A stretch of DNA of 64,000 nt from Methylophilus sp. DW102 (GCF_037076555.1 NZ_AP029023.1:868001-932000), one strand, 5' to 3'. Counted from the first letter of the stretch, positions 16,885 through 26,171 are shown. Notes: generated from the letters alone by a model not told the origin. Translations and numbers: made by a program.

Positions 16885-17562
16885 ATGTTAAGCATCGAGG
16901 ATATACAGACCATTTGGCTGACCATCAAGCTGGCCAGTCTGGTCACCCTGCTATTGCTCATCATAGGCACGCCCGTCGCCTGGTGGCTGGTACGCAGCCG
17001 CGTTTGGTGGAAAGGGCTGGTGGCCTCGGTCGTGGCCTTGCCGCTGGTGCTGCCACCTTCAGTGTTAGGGTTCTACCTGTTGCTGGCGATGGGACCACAA
17101 GGCCCGCTGGGTAAGCTGACACAGGCCACTGGTCTGGGCAGTTTACCGTTTACTTTCTGGGGGCTGGTACTGGCCTCGGTGCTATATTCCCTGCCGTTTA
17201 TGGTGCAGCCCTTGCACACCGCGTTTGAGGCTATCGGTGAGCGGCCGCTGGAGGTAGCAGCAACCTTGCGTGCTTCGCCACTGGATACGTTTTTCAGTGT
17301 GGTGGTGCCGATGTCCTGGCCGGGATTTCTGACGGCAGCTATGCTCACCTTTGCCCACACCGTAGGCGAGTTTGGGGTGGTACTCATGATAGGCGGCAAT
17401 GTGCCGGGACAAACCCGCGTCGCTTCGGTACAGATTTATGATCATGTGGAAGCCCTGGAATATAGTCAGGCGCATACACTGGCCGCGGTCATGCTGCTGT
17501 TTTCGTTTTTGGTGTTGCTGGCGCTGCATGTGTGGCGCACGCAACCGAACAGGGGTTACTGA
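16885..17562 (+). CDS. modB: Molybdate ABC transporter permease
   Basis: ModB, 225 residues, is the membrane channel of the molybdate ABC transporter. About five or six hydrophobic segments are visible, and the cytoplasmic EAA loop reads EVAATLRASPLDTFFSVVVP followed by GEFGVVLMIGGNVPGQT. The C-terminus ends in a hydrophobic helix and VWRTQPNRGY. modC starts one base after its stop, indicating tight coupling. Confidence 0.95.
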   Translation: MLSIEDIQTIWLTIKLASLVTLLLLIIGTPVAWWLVRSRVWWKGLVASVVALPLVLPPSVLGFYLLLAMGPQGPLGKLTQATGLGSLPFTFWGLVLASVLYSLPFMVQPLHTAFEAIGERPLEVAATLRASPLDTFFSVVVPMSWPGFLTAAMLTFAHTVGEFGVVLMIGGNVPGQTRVASVQIYDHVEALEYSQAHTLAAVMLLFSFLVLLALHVWRTQPNRGY

Positions 17563-17563
17563 C

Positions 17564-18634
17564 ATGGGCGAGATACAGGCACGTTTTCATCTGACCAGGC
17601 CAAGCTTTACTCTGGATGTAGACCTCACCCTGCCCGGGTGCGGCATCACCGTCCTGTTTGGCCCCTCCGGTTCAGGCAAAACCACGCTATTGCGCTGTAT
17701 TGCCGGGCTGGAGCAACCCAGGGAGGGCTATCTGCGCTTTCAGGGCGAGCGCTGGCAGGAGGGTGCGTATTGCCTGCCTACACATCGCCGTCCCATCGGC
17801 TATGTGTTTCAAGAGGCCAGCCTGTTTCCACACCTGACGGTGCTGGAAAACCTGCGTTTTGGCCTCAGGCGCAATACGCAGGCGCGGCCAGCAGATCTGG
17901 AGGCGGCCATCGCCTTGCTGGAATTGACGCCGCTACTGGGTAGAAACCCGGCACATTTGTCCGGGGGGGAGCGACAACGGGTGGCCATGGCGCGGGCCTT
18001 AGCAGTAAGGCCGCGGCTCCTATTGATGGATGAGCCGCTGGCTGCCCTGGATTATGCGCGCAAACAGGAAATCTTGCCCTATCTGGAGCGCCTGCATGAC
18101 AATCTGGATATTCCATTGCTGTATGTCAGCCATGCCCATGACGAAGTAGCACGCCTGGCTGACCATATCGTTATGCTGCAAGCGGGCAGAGTGCTGGCAC
18201 AAGGGCCATTGCTGGAGACGCTGGCGCAACTGGATACTCCGATCCGCCTGGGGGAGGACAGCGGCGTGGTCCTGCAGGCGCAAGTCAGCGAACTTGACCA
18301 GGAATGGCATCTGATGCGGCTGGCATTTGACGGTGGCAGCGTCTGGACCAGGCAGCGAGACCTGCCGCTGGGGCGTCAGCTGCGGGTACATATTCAGGCC
18401 CGTGATGTCAGTGTGGCCATCCGGCCACAAACCGATAGCAGTATCCAGAACCAGTTGCAGGGTGTGGTCGATGCCATGGCCATAGACACGCATCCCGGTG
18501 TCATGCTGATCCGTGTCAAGGTGGGAGCTTCGGTGCTGATTGCCAGACTCACTAAACGCTCGGCGTCGACCCTGGGCATCACTGTCGGTCAGTCAGTCTG
18601 GCTACAGGTCAAATCGGTGGCACTGATGGAGTAG
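17564..18634 (+). CDS. modC: Molybdate ABC transporter ATPase
   Basis: ModC, 356 residues, powers molybdate import. Walker A GPSGSGKTT is near residue 33, the signature LSGGERQRVAMARAL near 130, and Walker B LLLMDEPLAALD follows. The C-terminal ~120 residues form a TOBE/Mop domain (QNQLQGVVDAMA, MLIRVKVGASVLIARLT, KSVALME) that can sense molybdate. ATG 17564 is chosen because the longer frame from 17399 lies inside modB. It ends the porin-modABC operon. Confidence 0.95.
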   Translation: MGEIQARFHLTRPSFTLDVDLTLPGCGITVLFGPSGSGKTTLLRCIAGLEQPREGYLRFQGERWQEGAYCLPTHRRPIGYVFQEASLFPHLTVLENLRFGLRRNTQARPADLEAAIALLELTPLLGRNPAHLSGGERQRVAMARALAVRPRLLLMDEPLAALDYARKQEILPYLERLHDNLDIPLLYVSHAHDEVARLADHIVMLQAGRVLAQGPLLETLAQLDTPIRLGEDSGVVLQAQVSELDQEWHLMRLAFDGGSVWTRQRDLPLGRQLRVHIQARDVSVAIRPQTDSSIQNQLQGVVDAMAIDTHPGVMLIRVKVGASVLIARLTKRSASTLGITVGQSVWLQVKSVALME

Positions 18635-18695
18635 GCGCGTTTCGCGCCATGCACGACGCATCCGCATCTTGAATGCGCAAGAAAGGAGTCCACTC

Positions 18696-19037
18696 ATGAT
18701 AGAACAACTCTATGCCAATTTGTCTGTGGCTGAACAACAGCGAGTGATTCGCGCCGAGCGTTTTGAAAGGCACGATGAACCCTCACTGCAAGCTACCAAG
18801 ATCCATGGCTACGCCGCCGACGGGGGTAAGTGTTTTTATTACCACAGTTTTGTCTTGTCGGAAGAGGGCTTTGATATCGATGAGTTTCCGCTACGCATCG
18901 ATGTCTATTACGAACGGGTGATGGCCTGGCGTCTGAAAGACGGTGGCTGGTTAAAAACTACCACCATCTCTGATCAACTGGATGCTTGCCAGCCACGCTT
19001 TCATACCCGGCCAGCGGAATGGGTGGCCAGCCTCTGA
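18696..19037 (+). CDS. Small soluble protein of unknown function
   Basis: A 113-residue protein I do not recognise. GAAAGGAG stands 8 bases before the ATG at 18696. It has no signal peptide or membrane segment; aromatic and acidic residues are frequent (GGKCFYYHSFVLSEEGFDIDEFPLRIDVYYERVM, in pieces). It follows modC by 60 bases with a small GGCGCG/CGCGCC hairpin between, and may be read from the mod transcript. Its place at the end of a nif/mod region hints at a Mo- or nitrogenase-linked role, without direct evidence. Confidence 0.75.
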   Translation: MIEQLYANLSVAEQQRVIRAERFERHDEPSLQATKIHGYAADGGKCFYYHSFVLSEEGFDIDEFPLRIDVYYERVMAWRLKDGGWLKTTTISDQLDACQPRFHTRPAEWVASL

Positions 19038-19047
19038 GGGTAAACGC

Positions 19048-19266
19048 CTAGCTGGCAACTGCCAGTATCACCGCAGAGGCTTTGAATACCACGCTGGCAC
19101 TGGCGCCCTGACTGAGTCCAAGTTCACGTGCGGCTTCATGGGTAATGCTGGCAAACACGGTATTGCCGCCTGGTAAATCGAGTTTGACTTCGGCACTGAC
19201 CGGCCCGCTGATCACCTGTGCCACCACGCCGCGCAGCACGTTACGTGCGCTCAGGGCATAGCCCTG
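19048..19266 (-). pseudogene. Truncated Mop (molybdate-binding) domain gene
   Basis: The frame encodes one Mop/TOBE domain (ALSARNVLRGVVAQV, then VKLDLPGGNTVFASITHEAA, then VVFKASAVILAVAS), closest to the C-terminal halves of ModE or ModC-like proteins. Upstream the frame reads QGYALSARN and then meets a TAG, with no ATG or ribosome site, so the 5' part seems lost; a GTG at 19239 would give only 63 residues. A free-standing molbindin of ~70 residues is a possible alternative. The break coincides with the shortened start of the next gene. Confidence 0.6.
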
Positions 19267-19269
19267 CTA

Positions 19270-19947
19270 ATGATCTTATCACTCTCGGGCCACGCAATGG
19301 CAAACAACCTCCAGGTACAAAGTTACAGAGGCGATGTTGGCAATTTGAATAATGTATGGACGCTCACTACAGCCTCTAAATTCAACCAGGATGATTATCC
19401 CCTTGATGCTGGTGCGCTGAATGTTTCAGGCAATGAGCCTGAGCAAACAAATATTGGCACCGGGTTGGAAAACTATCTAGGTTTGGCTGATGGCAGTTTG
19501 GATATTGACTCCTTCAGTGCGCAAGCTTACGAAGGCTCTGCAATGAAACTGAGTTTCAACTTAAAAGCGGGCGACACGCTTTCTTTCGACTACAGCTTTG
19601 CAACGCGCGATGTAGGCGCAAGTAACATTGGTAAAGACTACAGTTTTATTGTGATCAACGGCAAATTGTCTACCTTAAGCGATGTGGGTAAAACAACTGC
19701 AAGCCATGCCTCCGGTAATGATTTAGCGAGTACTGGTCTCACCAGTTTCTCATTCAAAGCAGACCACACGGGTAATTTCGATATCTATTTCGGCGTGGTT
19801 GATATTGGCGATTTCAATGCGAGTTCTACACTGCGATTGTATGGTTCACAGCTAGTTGCTGCAGTCCCTGAGCCAGATACAGCGATTCTGTCACTGATGG
19901 GCTTGGGTTTGGTTTGCTTGGTACGCAGGCAAAAAAGAGACGTTTAA
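19270..19947 (+). CDS. PEP-CTERM sorting-domain protein, shortened N-terminus
   Basis: A 225-residue secreted protein. The C-terminus VPEPDTAILSLMGLGLVCLVRRQKRDV (seen as VPEP, a hydrophobic helix and an Arg/Lys cluster) is a PEP-CTERM signal for exosortase-mediated sorting. The middle is beta-rich and Asn/Asp/Ser/Gly-rich, like many such exported proteins. The N-terminus MILSLSGHAMA looks like the end of a signal peptide whose charged start is missing, and there is no ribosome-binding site, so the gene is probably 5'-truncated. The upstream neighbour is broken at the same spot. Confidence 0.8.
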   Translation: MILSLSGHAMANNLQVQSYRGDVGNLNNVWTLTTASKFNQDDYPLDAGALNVSGNEPEQTNIGTGLENYLGLADGSLDIDSFSAQAYEGSAMKLSFNLKAGDTLSFDYSFATRDVGASNIGKDYSFIVINGKLSTLSDVGKTTASHASGNDLASTGLTSFSFKADHTGNFDIYFGVVDIGDFNASSTLRLYGSQLVAAVPEPDTAILSLMGLGLVCLVRRQKRDV

Positions 19948-19972
19948 TCACTGGTTTTTAAAGGGTTAACAC

Positions 19973-20009
19973 ATGGCTGCTACCAACTGTTAGCAAGTGT
20001 AGCAGCCAT
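19973..20009 (+). terminator. Stem-loop after the PEP-CTERM gene
   Basis: ATGGCTGCTAC and GTAGCAGCCAT form a perfect 11-bp stem with a 15-base loop, followed by ATTTTG. The position 25 bases after the stop fits a terminator, though the T run is short. Confidence 0.55.
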
Positions 20010-20039
20010 ATTTTGACAATCTCAGCGCAGCCAACACCA

Positions 20040-20462
20040 ATGAACATTGTCAGTTTTTTTTCAATATCAACTCAGTTAACCCGACTCATTTTTTTATCAG
20101 TGATTGCATCTAGCGCACTCTCTGCTGAAGCGATCCAAAATGGACTATCTCCATTGGAGGGACCACAAAATAAAAATCCATATCGAGGCAATCGCACGTC
20201 AGAAAATATTGGTTATCGGTTATATAAAGCGCACTGTGCCCTCTGTCATGGGGAAAATGCTGTCGCCCAGGGCAAAGCCCCAGATTTGCGTTTTTTACCT
20301 ACAGCAGAAGAGGGGGATGCTTTTTACTTCAAATCCGTGCATGAAGGAAAAAACAGTAGCAATAGCAAAATATCCATGCCGGCTTTCGCAGATAAATTGA
20401 CCCAAGAGGAAATATGGGCAATTCGTACCTGGTTGGAAACTATACCCAATGGCGATGAGTAA
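20040..20462 (+). CDS. Periplasmic monohaem cytochrome c, PedF-like
   Basis: A 140-residue exported cytochrome c. A hydrophobic signal segment covers residues ~12-28; the haem site CALCH is at 66-70 and Met113 in ISMPAF is a likely axial ligand. The stretch NPYRGNRTSENIGYRLYKAHC and MPAF..KLTQEEIWAIRTWLE resemble cytochrome c-550 PedF, which accepts electrons from PQQ-dependent alcohol dehydrogenases. No such dehydrogenase is in the window. The ATG at 20040 lacks a clear ribosome-binding site. Confidence 0.75.
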   Translation: MNIVSFFSISTQLTRLIFLSVIASSALSAEAIQNGLSPLEGPQNKNPYRGNRTSENIGYRLYKAHCALCHGENAVAQGKAPDLRFLPTAEEGDAFYFKSVHEGKNSSNSKISMPAFADKLTQEEIWAIRTWLETIPNGDE

Positions 20463-20758
20463 TTCTAATCAGTAACATGACATACCGCTTGACTCGAGCC
20501 CTATTGTGAGAGCATGAAAGGCTATTGTCTTTTTGTGTTGTGACTAAATCAACGCTTATTCTCAACTTCTTAATCGTTTACAGACTGCTCCTGGCAGTCC
20601 TGATTAACCAATGACAAGCCAGCCACCAGCCGGTTTTCTGTATTCATTGACTCGGGTATCAATTCAAAAAATGGGGCAGATTCAAAACGATAATGCATGA
20701 ATTGCCTTGCTGCGATCACCGTTATGATTTGCCATAATTGATTAATGGGGTGACAACC

Positions 20759-22042
20759 ATGCACCATATTCCCAGGCTAGGTAGCCGTCTTTTGTTGGGC
20801 ATTTTGCTGACTTTTCATACTGCGATCTATGCAGAGGAAGGCGGCGTGAGCAGTGTGTATGAGGCGATTCACCAGGGCAAATCGGTATCACAATTCCGGT
20901 TTCGTTATGAGTATGTAGACCAGGCCAACAAGCCAGACGACGCCAACGCATTGACCTTGCAGTCCTTGCTCGGATGGCAAACCGCGCCGTACAAAGACCT
21001 CAGTGTCACGGCGCAGGTGATCAATGTAAGCCATTTGAATCAGGATTTTTACGATAACAATCTGGGGCGCAATCATTCCAGTCCGTTGCCAACGGTGCAA
21101 GATCCTGAAATCACGGATATTAACCAGCTCTTTATTGATTACACCGGTATTCCTCATAGCAAAGTGCGGCTAGGCAGGCAAATCATCCGGATTGATAATA
21201 CCCGTTATGTGGGCGATATTATTTTCAGGCAATCGTCTCAAGTGTTTGACGGGCTGACCTTGACCAATCACTCGCTGGCAAATACCGAGTTTTTGCTGGG
21301 GCATTATGAGCATTTACGCCAGGCTACAGGCAAATACCGTAATACCGATTTTGATATTGTGCATGCCAGTTATCAGTATGCGCCCAAGGCGAGTGTCACC
21401 GCTTACGGCTATTTTATGGATCAGCCTGAAACAGGCCAGAATACTGGCGTTTTGAATAATTCGCATAAGGATATTGGTTTGCGTTTTGATGGCGCAATCG
21501 AGGTGCACCCTGACTGGCGCTGGTTGCATACGCTGGAGCTGGCCAGGCAAACCGCCTTCCAGGGCGGCGCCAGTGCCATTGATGTGTCTTATCGCAGAAT
21601 GGGCTTGGGGCTGGGTTACAAACAATGGTTTGCCAGGATCGATCAGGAAATTCTATCGAGTAACCGCGGCTTATATGCGTTTCAAACGCCGTTTGCCACC
21701 TTGCATCCTTTTCAGGGCTGGACTGATTTGTTTACCACCACGCCGAGGCAAGGCATGATAGACCGCTATTTGACGCTAGGTGGCAAGTTTGAGCAGTGGA
21801 CATTGCATACCGAGTGGCACACCATGTATGCCGATCAGCGCTATCAAACGCCGTCAGGCATGGGCGATCATTACGGTAACGAGTGGGATGTTTCCTGTGC
21901 TTATCAATATACGCCCAAGTTGCAGGCTAAGTTTGAGTATGCACGGTTTTATGAGAATGAAACGTTAGGCAGCAGCCTCACAGCGACCTCACGCAAGCCT
22001 GATACCACCAAGACATGGTTGACGTTGTTGTATCAGTTTTAA
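20759..22042 (+). CDS. Outer-membrane porin, alginate-export/OprD-like
   Basis: A ~427-residue barrel protein with a signal peptide ending near AIYAEEGG. The N-terminal SVYEAIHQGKSVSQFRFRYEYVDQ, LLGWQTAPYKDLSV, VRLGRQIIRIDN and QVFDGL segments match, block by block, the porin at 62473-63903 in the nitrate operon, so the two are paralogues. The C-terminus ends in Phe (LTLLYQF) as expected for barrel insertion. The substrate is unknown. ATG 20759 is chosen over a TTG seven codons upstream. Confidence 0.82.
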   Translation: MHHIPRLGSRLLLGILLTFHTAIYAEEGGVSSVYEAIHQGKSVSQFRFRYEYVDQANKPDDANALTLQSLLGWQTAPYKDLSVTAQVINVSHLNQDFYDNNLGRNHSSPLPTVQDPEITDINQLFIDYTGIPHSKVRLGRQIIRIDNTRYVGDIIFRQSSQVFDGLTLTNHSLANTEFLLGHYEHLRQATGKYRNTDFDIVHASYQYAPKASVTAYGYFMDQPETGQNTGVLNNSHKDIGLRFDGAIEVHPDWRWLHTLELARQTAFQGGASAIDVSYRRMGLGLGYKQWFARIDQEILSSNRGLYAFQTPFATLHPFQGWTDLFTTTPRQGMIDRYLTLGGKFEQWTLHTEWHTMYADQRYQTPSGMGDHYGNEWDVSCAYQYTPKLQAKFEYARFYENETLGSSLTATSRKPDTTKTWLTLLYQF

Positions 22043-22080
22043 TTCTTTCTTGCTGGCCAATCCCCATCGAAATGCGAGCT

Positions 22081-24144
22081 TTACTTGAGCGATACTGACT
22101 CAGTGGGGCTGCTGGGGACAGTCACCAGTGTCTTGAAGTTACTGTAAGGCATGGGTTTATAAAAGTAATAGCCTTGCACGAACTTGCACGAAGTGGTGTT
22201 CAAAAAGTTTAACTGCTCCAGAGACTCTATGCCTTCTGCCACTACTTCAAAGTGCAGAATTTCGGCCAGTTTGACGATGGCCTTCACCAGCTCGGTATTG
22301 TCCAGATGTAAGGGAATGTCGTTCATAAAGGCACGATCTATCTTGATCTGGCTGATTGGGTATTTGGTTAGATAGCTCAGTGAGGAGTAGCCTGTCCCAA
22401 AGTCATCCAGCGAAACTGTAATGCCCAGTGATGCGATCTGTAACAGGGTTTTTAGTACTTCTTCACTCTTCTCCAACAGCACAGATTCTGTGATCTCCAG
22501 TTTGATCCAGGCCGGATCGCACTGCCAATGGCTTAATTTTTGTTGCAAGCTGTCAAAAAACTGCGGCGCCTGAATCTGGTGCGAAGACAAATTGATTGCA
22601 ATCGGGATCATGTCAAGTCGGTTCTGATTGATTTCGACGGCATAAGCGATGCCTTGATTCAAAATCCAGTCACCTATCTCCAGAATCTGCCCGTTGCGTT
22701 CAGCCACAGGAATAAATTTATCTGGCGGGATAAAGCCTTTGAGCGGATGTTTCCAGCGGATCAAGGCCTCGGCACCGGCAATCCGGTTGTCGCGAATATC
22801 CACTTGCGGTTGCAGGTAGATTTCAAATTCCTTGTTTTCAAGCGCATGTGAAAGTGCGGCTTCCATTTCAATATAATCAAGAGACTCTTGTAAAAACCCC
22901 GGGGCAAAAAACAGGTACTGCTGGAGTGTTTTTTCCGCCTTGGTTGCTGTCAGCGTCGTGTAGGGAATCAATAGCTTGAAGTTTTCAGTATCTTGCGGCA
23001 GCTTCATGATCCCGGCAAAGGTCTTGATCTTGATGGCGCGTATGCCAAGCGAATAAGGGGCTTGCAGGCGTGCAATCAGTGTTTCAATTTCGGTCACCAG
23101 CTTTTTATCATCCCCGCATTCTTCTCTGACCCATAGAAAACTCGAATAGGCGACGCGTGCAATCATGCTGTTTGACACGACTCTTTCTTGTAGCCGTGCC
23201 AAAAACTGGTTCAATAGTTCAGTGGTGCTGGCAGGTCCAATAAACTCTGACAGCTCTTCGAGTGACTGTACCCTGATCAGGGTCGCAACGACGGGTTGGT
23301 CTGCGGAGAATCGCTGCGGGTAATGGTGCAAAAAGCCCAGTTTATTCAGCACTCCGGTTTCCCTGTCAAACAGCAAGGACTGCTGCAGTCGGAACATCAG
23401 ACTGTTTTCTTGCACTTGTTGTGGCGGCGTTTGCTTGCCTTCCAGCAAACCATTAATCACGCCTATAAACTCATTTGGCTCTGACCCCAACACCGCCAGA
23501 ATCCTTGCATAGGTTTTTTTGCCCGCAAAATACAACATGGCCAGCAGAAGCAGCATGCTGGCCAGATAAATACCGATATTGGTAAATTCAATATATTCCA
23601 GTGACTTGAACTCTTGCCAGGTTTGCGAAAGATTCCCGGCCAGTGCGGTGTCCACGCTGTCTATGGTCGCTTTCCCGGCATGAAACAGAGGTGTAAATCG
23701 TGTTGTCACTGAGGCTTCTGACTTATCAGTCGGTTGCTGGATGAGTAACTGGTTGAGTTCGTCTTTAAACAGATGGAAGTTGCTCTCTATTTCGTCAATC
23801 AAACTGGCATTTTGCGAGTTGATTGCAGGGAGTTGTTTCAACTGCTCCACCTTGTTAGTCAGCACATGGAGTTTGTTCAATATTTCTGGCAGGACGTGAT
23901 TGCGCTCATATAAATCCTGCGTTCTGAGCGACTCTCGTACATCGGCAATCAGCATCAGTGTCTCTGTTCTGACCTCGTTCAGCGCCTCCATATTCGGGAT
24001 CAAGGTATTCATGATCACCCCGCGTGAGAAGTAGGTTTTATGCGTCATCCAGATCAGACAGCCAACGGTCAAGGTAATGCTGATAATCATCATGAAGACG
24101 AATTTCAACAAGGTCCGTTTGATGTTGAGTTCCTGCATTTTCAT
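22081..24144 (-). CDS. Membrane EAL-domain cyclic-di-GMP phosphodiesterase
   Basis: A 687-residue inner-membrane protein. Transmembrane helices at ~12-32 and ~178-198 enclose a helical periplasmic sensor of ~145 residues. A GGDEF-like region (~255-405) is degenerate: the signature site reads YSSFLW, so cyclase activity is unlikely. The EAL domain (~430-670) keeps EALIRW, the NLSSHQ segment, LEITES and DDFGTGYSS, so c-di-GMP hydrolysis is expected. AAGGAA stands before the ATG. It is divergent from the chemotaxis cluster and may tune motility through c-di-GMP. Confidence 0.9.
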   Translation of the reverse strand: MKMQELNIKRTLLKFVFMMIISITLTVGCLIWMTHKTYFSRGVIMNTLIPNMEALNEVRTETLMLIADVRESLRTQDLYERNHVLPEILNKLHVLTNKVEQLKQLPAINSQNASLIDEIESNFHLFKDELNQLLIQQPTDKSEASVTTRFTPLFHAGKATIDSVDTALAGNLSQTWQEFKSLEYIEFTNIGIYLASMLLLLAMLYFAGKKTYARILAVLGSEPNEFIGVINGLLEGKQTPPQQVQENSLMFRLQQSLLFDRETGVLNKLGFLHHYPQRFSADQPVVATLIRVQSLEELSEFIGPASTTELLNQFLARLQERVVSNSMIARVAYSSFLWVREECGDDKKLVTEIETLIARLQAPYSLGIRAIKIKTFAGIMKLPQDTENFKLLIPYTTLTATKAEKTLQQYLFFAPGFLQESLDYIEMEAALSHALENKEFEIYLQPQVDIRDNRIAGAEALIRWKHPLKGFIPPDKFIPVAERNGQILEIGDWILNQGIAYAVEINQNRLDMIPIAINLSSHQIQAPQFFDSLQQKLSHWQCDPAWIKLEITESVLLEKSEEVLKTLLQIASLGITVSLDDFGTGYSSLSYLTKYPISQIKIDRAFMNDIPLHLDNTELVKAIVKLAEILHFEVVAEGIESLEQLNFLNTTSCKFVQGYYFYKPMPYSNFKTLVTVPSSPTESVSLK

Positions 24145-24361
24145 AGCTAATTCCTTGTTTTAACGTGAAAAATTCACGTTGGCGGTTATGCGCCGCTCGT
24201 CTCTCTATAACGCCATAAATAGCGCAGGCTTTAGGCCTGATTCTAGGATTAGATTAGGATAAATAAACCCACGCTTATTAGAGGATTAACGCATCCGTCA
24301 GTCTCTTAAAATTGAGCTAGACAAATGTAATTTCATTGGCACTACTGTAAGGATCCCATGA

Positions 24362-25378
24362 ATGCAAAATTATTACGATCACACCGCGAGCAGCAATGAT
24401 ATGCCTGAATTTCACAATGAGGAATTACAGCAGTTGTGCCAATCGGTGCTGCCACTATGGGCAGATCAGATCCATGCTGCAAAAACACTGACCAGTAGCT
24501 CGATTGATGAGTTAAGTGCCAAGTTTGCAGGATTGTCGCAAAGCGTACGTGCGGTCACCAGTCATGGACAATCGCAGAGTAATGCGCAATTGCTTGAATT
24601 GCTCAATTTAAGCCAGGATCAGTTAGCCATGGTGATTGCCTTGCTCAAAAACAGCATCGAAGAAAAGCAGACGCTGCTAGAGGCCGTTTCAACTTTATCC
24701 AGTTATACCAAAGAACTGTTGGATATGGCAGATATTGTCACTCGCATCGCCAAGGAAACCGGGATGGTCGCTGTCAACGCTGCGATTGAAGCAGCGCGTG
24801 TCGGTGAGCGCGGCCGCGGGTTTGCTGTGGTGGCCGATGCAGTGAAAAGACTGTCCTCAGATGCCGGCCGTACCGGCTCGCATATTTCTGAAACCGTGAA
24901 TCGTGTGTCGCAAGCGATTAAAAATGTATCGCAAGTTTCAAAAGAGTTTGAAAAGAAAGATGCGCAAACCCTGGTGGAGGCCGAACAGATTGTGAATACC
25001 GTGCTGGATAAATTTGGCCATACCGCGAATGAGGTGGTCGAAGAGAGTCAGCAGATGGTTAAAGAAAGCCAGCATGTGGCACAAGAGATTGATCAAGTGT
25101 TGTTTTCATTGCAGTTTCAGGACCGCGTCAGTCAAATGCTAAGCCACGTTCAGCAGGATATCGAAAAACTGAATCAGCGCGTGGACGATGTGAACGGACT
25201 GGGCAGTGTTGATGAATGGTTAAAACAATTGAAGTCCACTTACACCATGCGTGAGCAAACTCAGATCCACGACAAGCGCTCCAGACCAACTGTTGCTGCC
25301 AGCAAAAAATCTTTCACTGCGAGTGCTGCGCCACCGGCCAGCACCAGCAACGATGCAGATGACATCACTTTCTTTTAA
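24362..25378 (+). CDS. Soluble methyl-accepting chemotaxis-type protein
   Basis: A 338-residue cytoplasmic protein without membrane helices. The signalling hairpin is [20 protein letters not shown] then AVVADAVKRLSSDAG at residues ~136-170; the rest is coiled coil, and FSLQFQDRVSQMLSHVQQDIE near 255 resembles proteins that couple to CheY or CheA. The tail is Ser/Ala/Pro-rich and ends DDITFF. It opens the che cluster 27 bases before cheY. A role as an internal receptor is inferred; the ligand is unknown. Confidence 0.8.
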   Translation: MQNYYDHTASSNDMPEFHNEELQQLCQSVLPLWADQIHAAKTLTSSSIDELSAKFAGLSQSVRAVTSHGQSQSNAQLLELLNLSQDQLAMVIALLKNSIEEKQTLLEAVSTLSSYTKELLDMADIVTRIAKETGMVAVNAAIEAARVGERGRGFAVVADAVKRLSSDAGRTGSHISETVNRVSQAIKNVSQVSKEFEKKDAQTLVEAEQIVNTVLDKFGHTANEVVEESQQMVKESQHVAQEIDQVLFSLQFQDRVSQMLSHVQQDIEKLNQRVDDVNGLGSVDEWLKQLKSTYTMREQTQIHDKRSRPTVAASKKSFTASAAPPASTSNDADDITFF

Positions 25379-25404
25379 ACGCTTTAGATAATAAGGAATT
25401 AGCC

Positions 25405-25773
25405 ATGGCAAAAACCATACTTATTGTAGATGACTCTTCTTCTTTGCGATCCGTAGTTGGTACCGCTCTCAAAGGGGCCGGTTACGATGTGATTGAAGCC
25501 GAAGACGGCAAGGACGCACTGACCAAGTTAAACGGGCAAAAAATCCACCTCATCATTAGTGATGTGAACATGCCCAATATGAACGGCCTTGAGTTCCTCA
25601 AAGCCAGCAAGCAAATCCCCGCCTACAAATTCACACCAGTGATCATGCTCACCACCGAGAGCGCCGAAGAGAAAAAAATGCAGGGTCAGGCTGGGGGCGC
25701 CAAGGCATGGATGGTGAAACCTTTCCAACCGCCACAATTGTTGAACGCCGTGTCCAAGCTGGTGTTGCCATAG
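25405..25773 (+). CDS. cheY: Single-domain chemotaxis response regulator
   Basis: A 122-residue CheY. The acidic pocket Asp9-Asp10, the phosphoacceptor Asp53 (LIISDVNMPNMNG), the conserved Thr in MLTTES and Lys in WMVKPFQPP are all present. Phosphorylated by CheA it would bind the flagellar switch or another output. AAGGAA precedes the ATG. Position between the soluble receptor and the STAS gene at the head of the che operon is common for betaproteobacterial clusters. Confidence 0.92.
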   Translation: MAKTILIVDDSSSLRSVVGTALKGAGYDVIEAEDGKDALTKLNGQKIHLIISDVNMPNMNGLEFLKASKQIPAYKFTPVIMLTTESAEEKKMQGQAGGAKAWMVKPFQPPQLLNAVSKLVLP

Positions 25774-25822
25774 CGCATCACCCTTAGCCATCCGTCGATT
25801 TTCTATCTCAGGGAGTTCCAGT

Positions 25823-26146
25823 ATGCCAGTCATGATTGATACCAATGAAGCGCGTTGTGCGCTGACCTTTAGTGGTGAACTAAATATTTATAACGCAGCA
25901 GAGACCATGGCCCAGGTGAAGGCGGAGCTCAGCAAGACCTTGCCTTTGCATCTTGAGTTGGCCGAGGTGGACGAAGTCGATGCGGCTGGTCTACAAATTT
26001 TGATGGCAATCCGCTTGCATGCACTCTCACATGGCGTGGATTTCCAACTTGCAAACCCCAGTGATGCGGTCATGGATTTGATTGAGCTCTCTGACACCGC
26101 TGGCTTTTTTGGCATCACCCAGGTGCTGACAGAAGTTGCCGCTTGA
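25823..26146 (+). CDS. STAS-domain protein of the che operon
   Basis: A 107-residue single STAS domain. The loop where anti-anti-sigma factors carry the phosphorylated Ser (D-S-S/T-G-L) reads DEVDAAGLQIL, with Ala, so control by phosphorylation at that site is unlikely. Such STAS proteins stand next to cheA in many environmental bacteria, but their role is not well defined. It lies 25 bases before cheA and shares the operon. Confidence 0.85.
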   Translation: MPVMIDTNEARCALTFSGELNIYNAAETMAQVKAELSKTLPLHLELAEVDEVDAAGLQILMAIRLHALSHGVDFQLANPSDAVMDLIELSDTAGFFGITQVLTEVAA

Positions 26147-26171
26147 GACCACTATTTAAGGAGGAAACAAG

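Noticed and set aside
24330-24350. TGGCAC before the soluble receptor gene as a sigma-54 promoter
   Set aside because: The -12 part reads TAAGG instead of TTGCA, so the GC element is missing.
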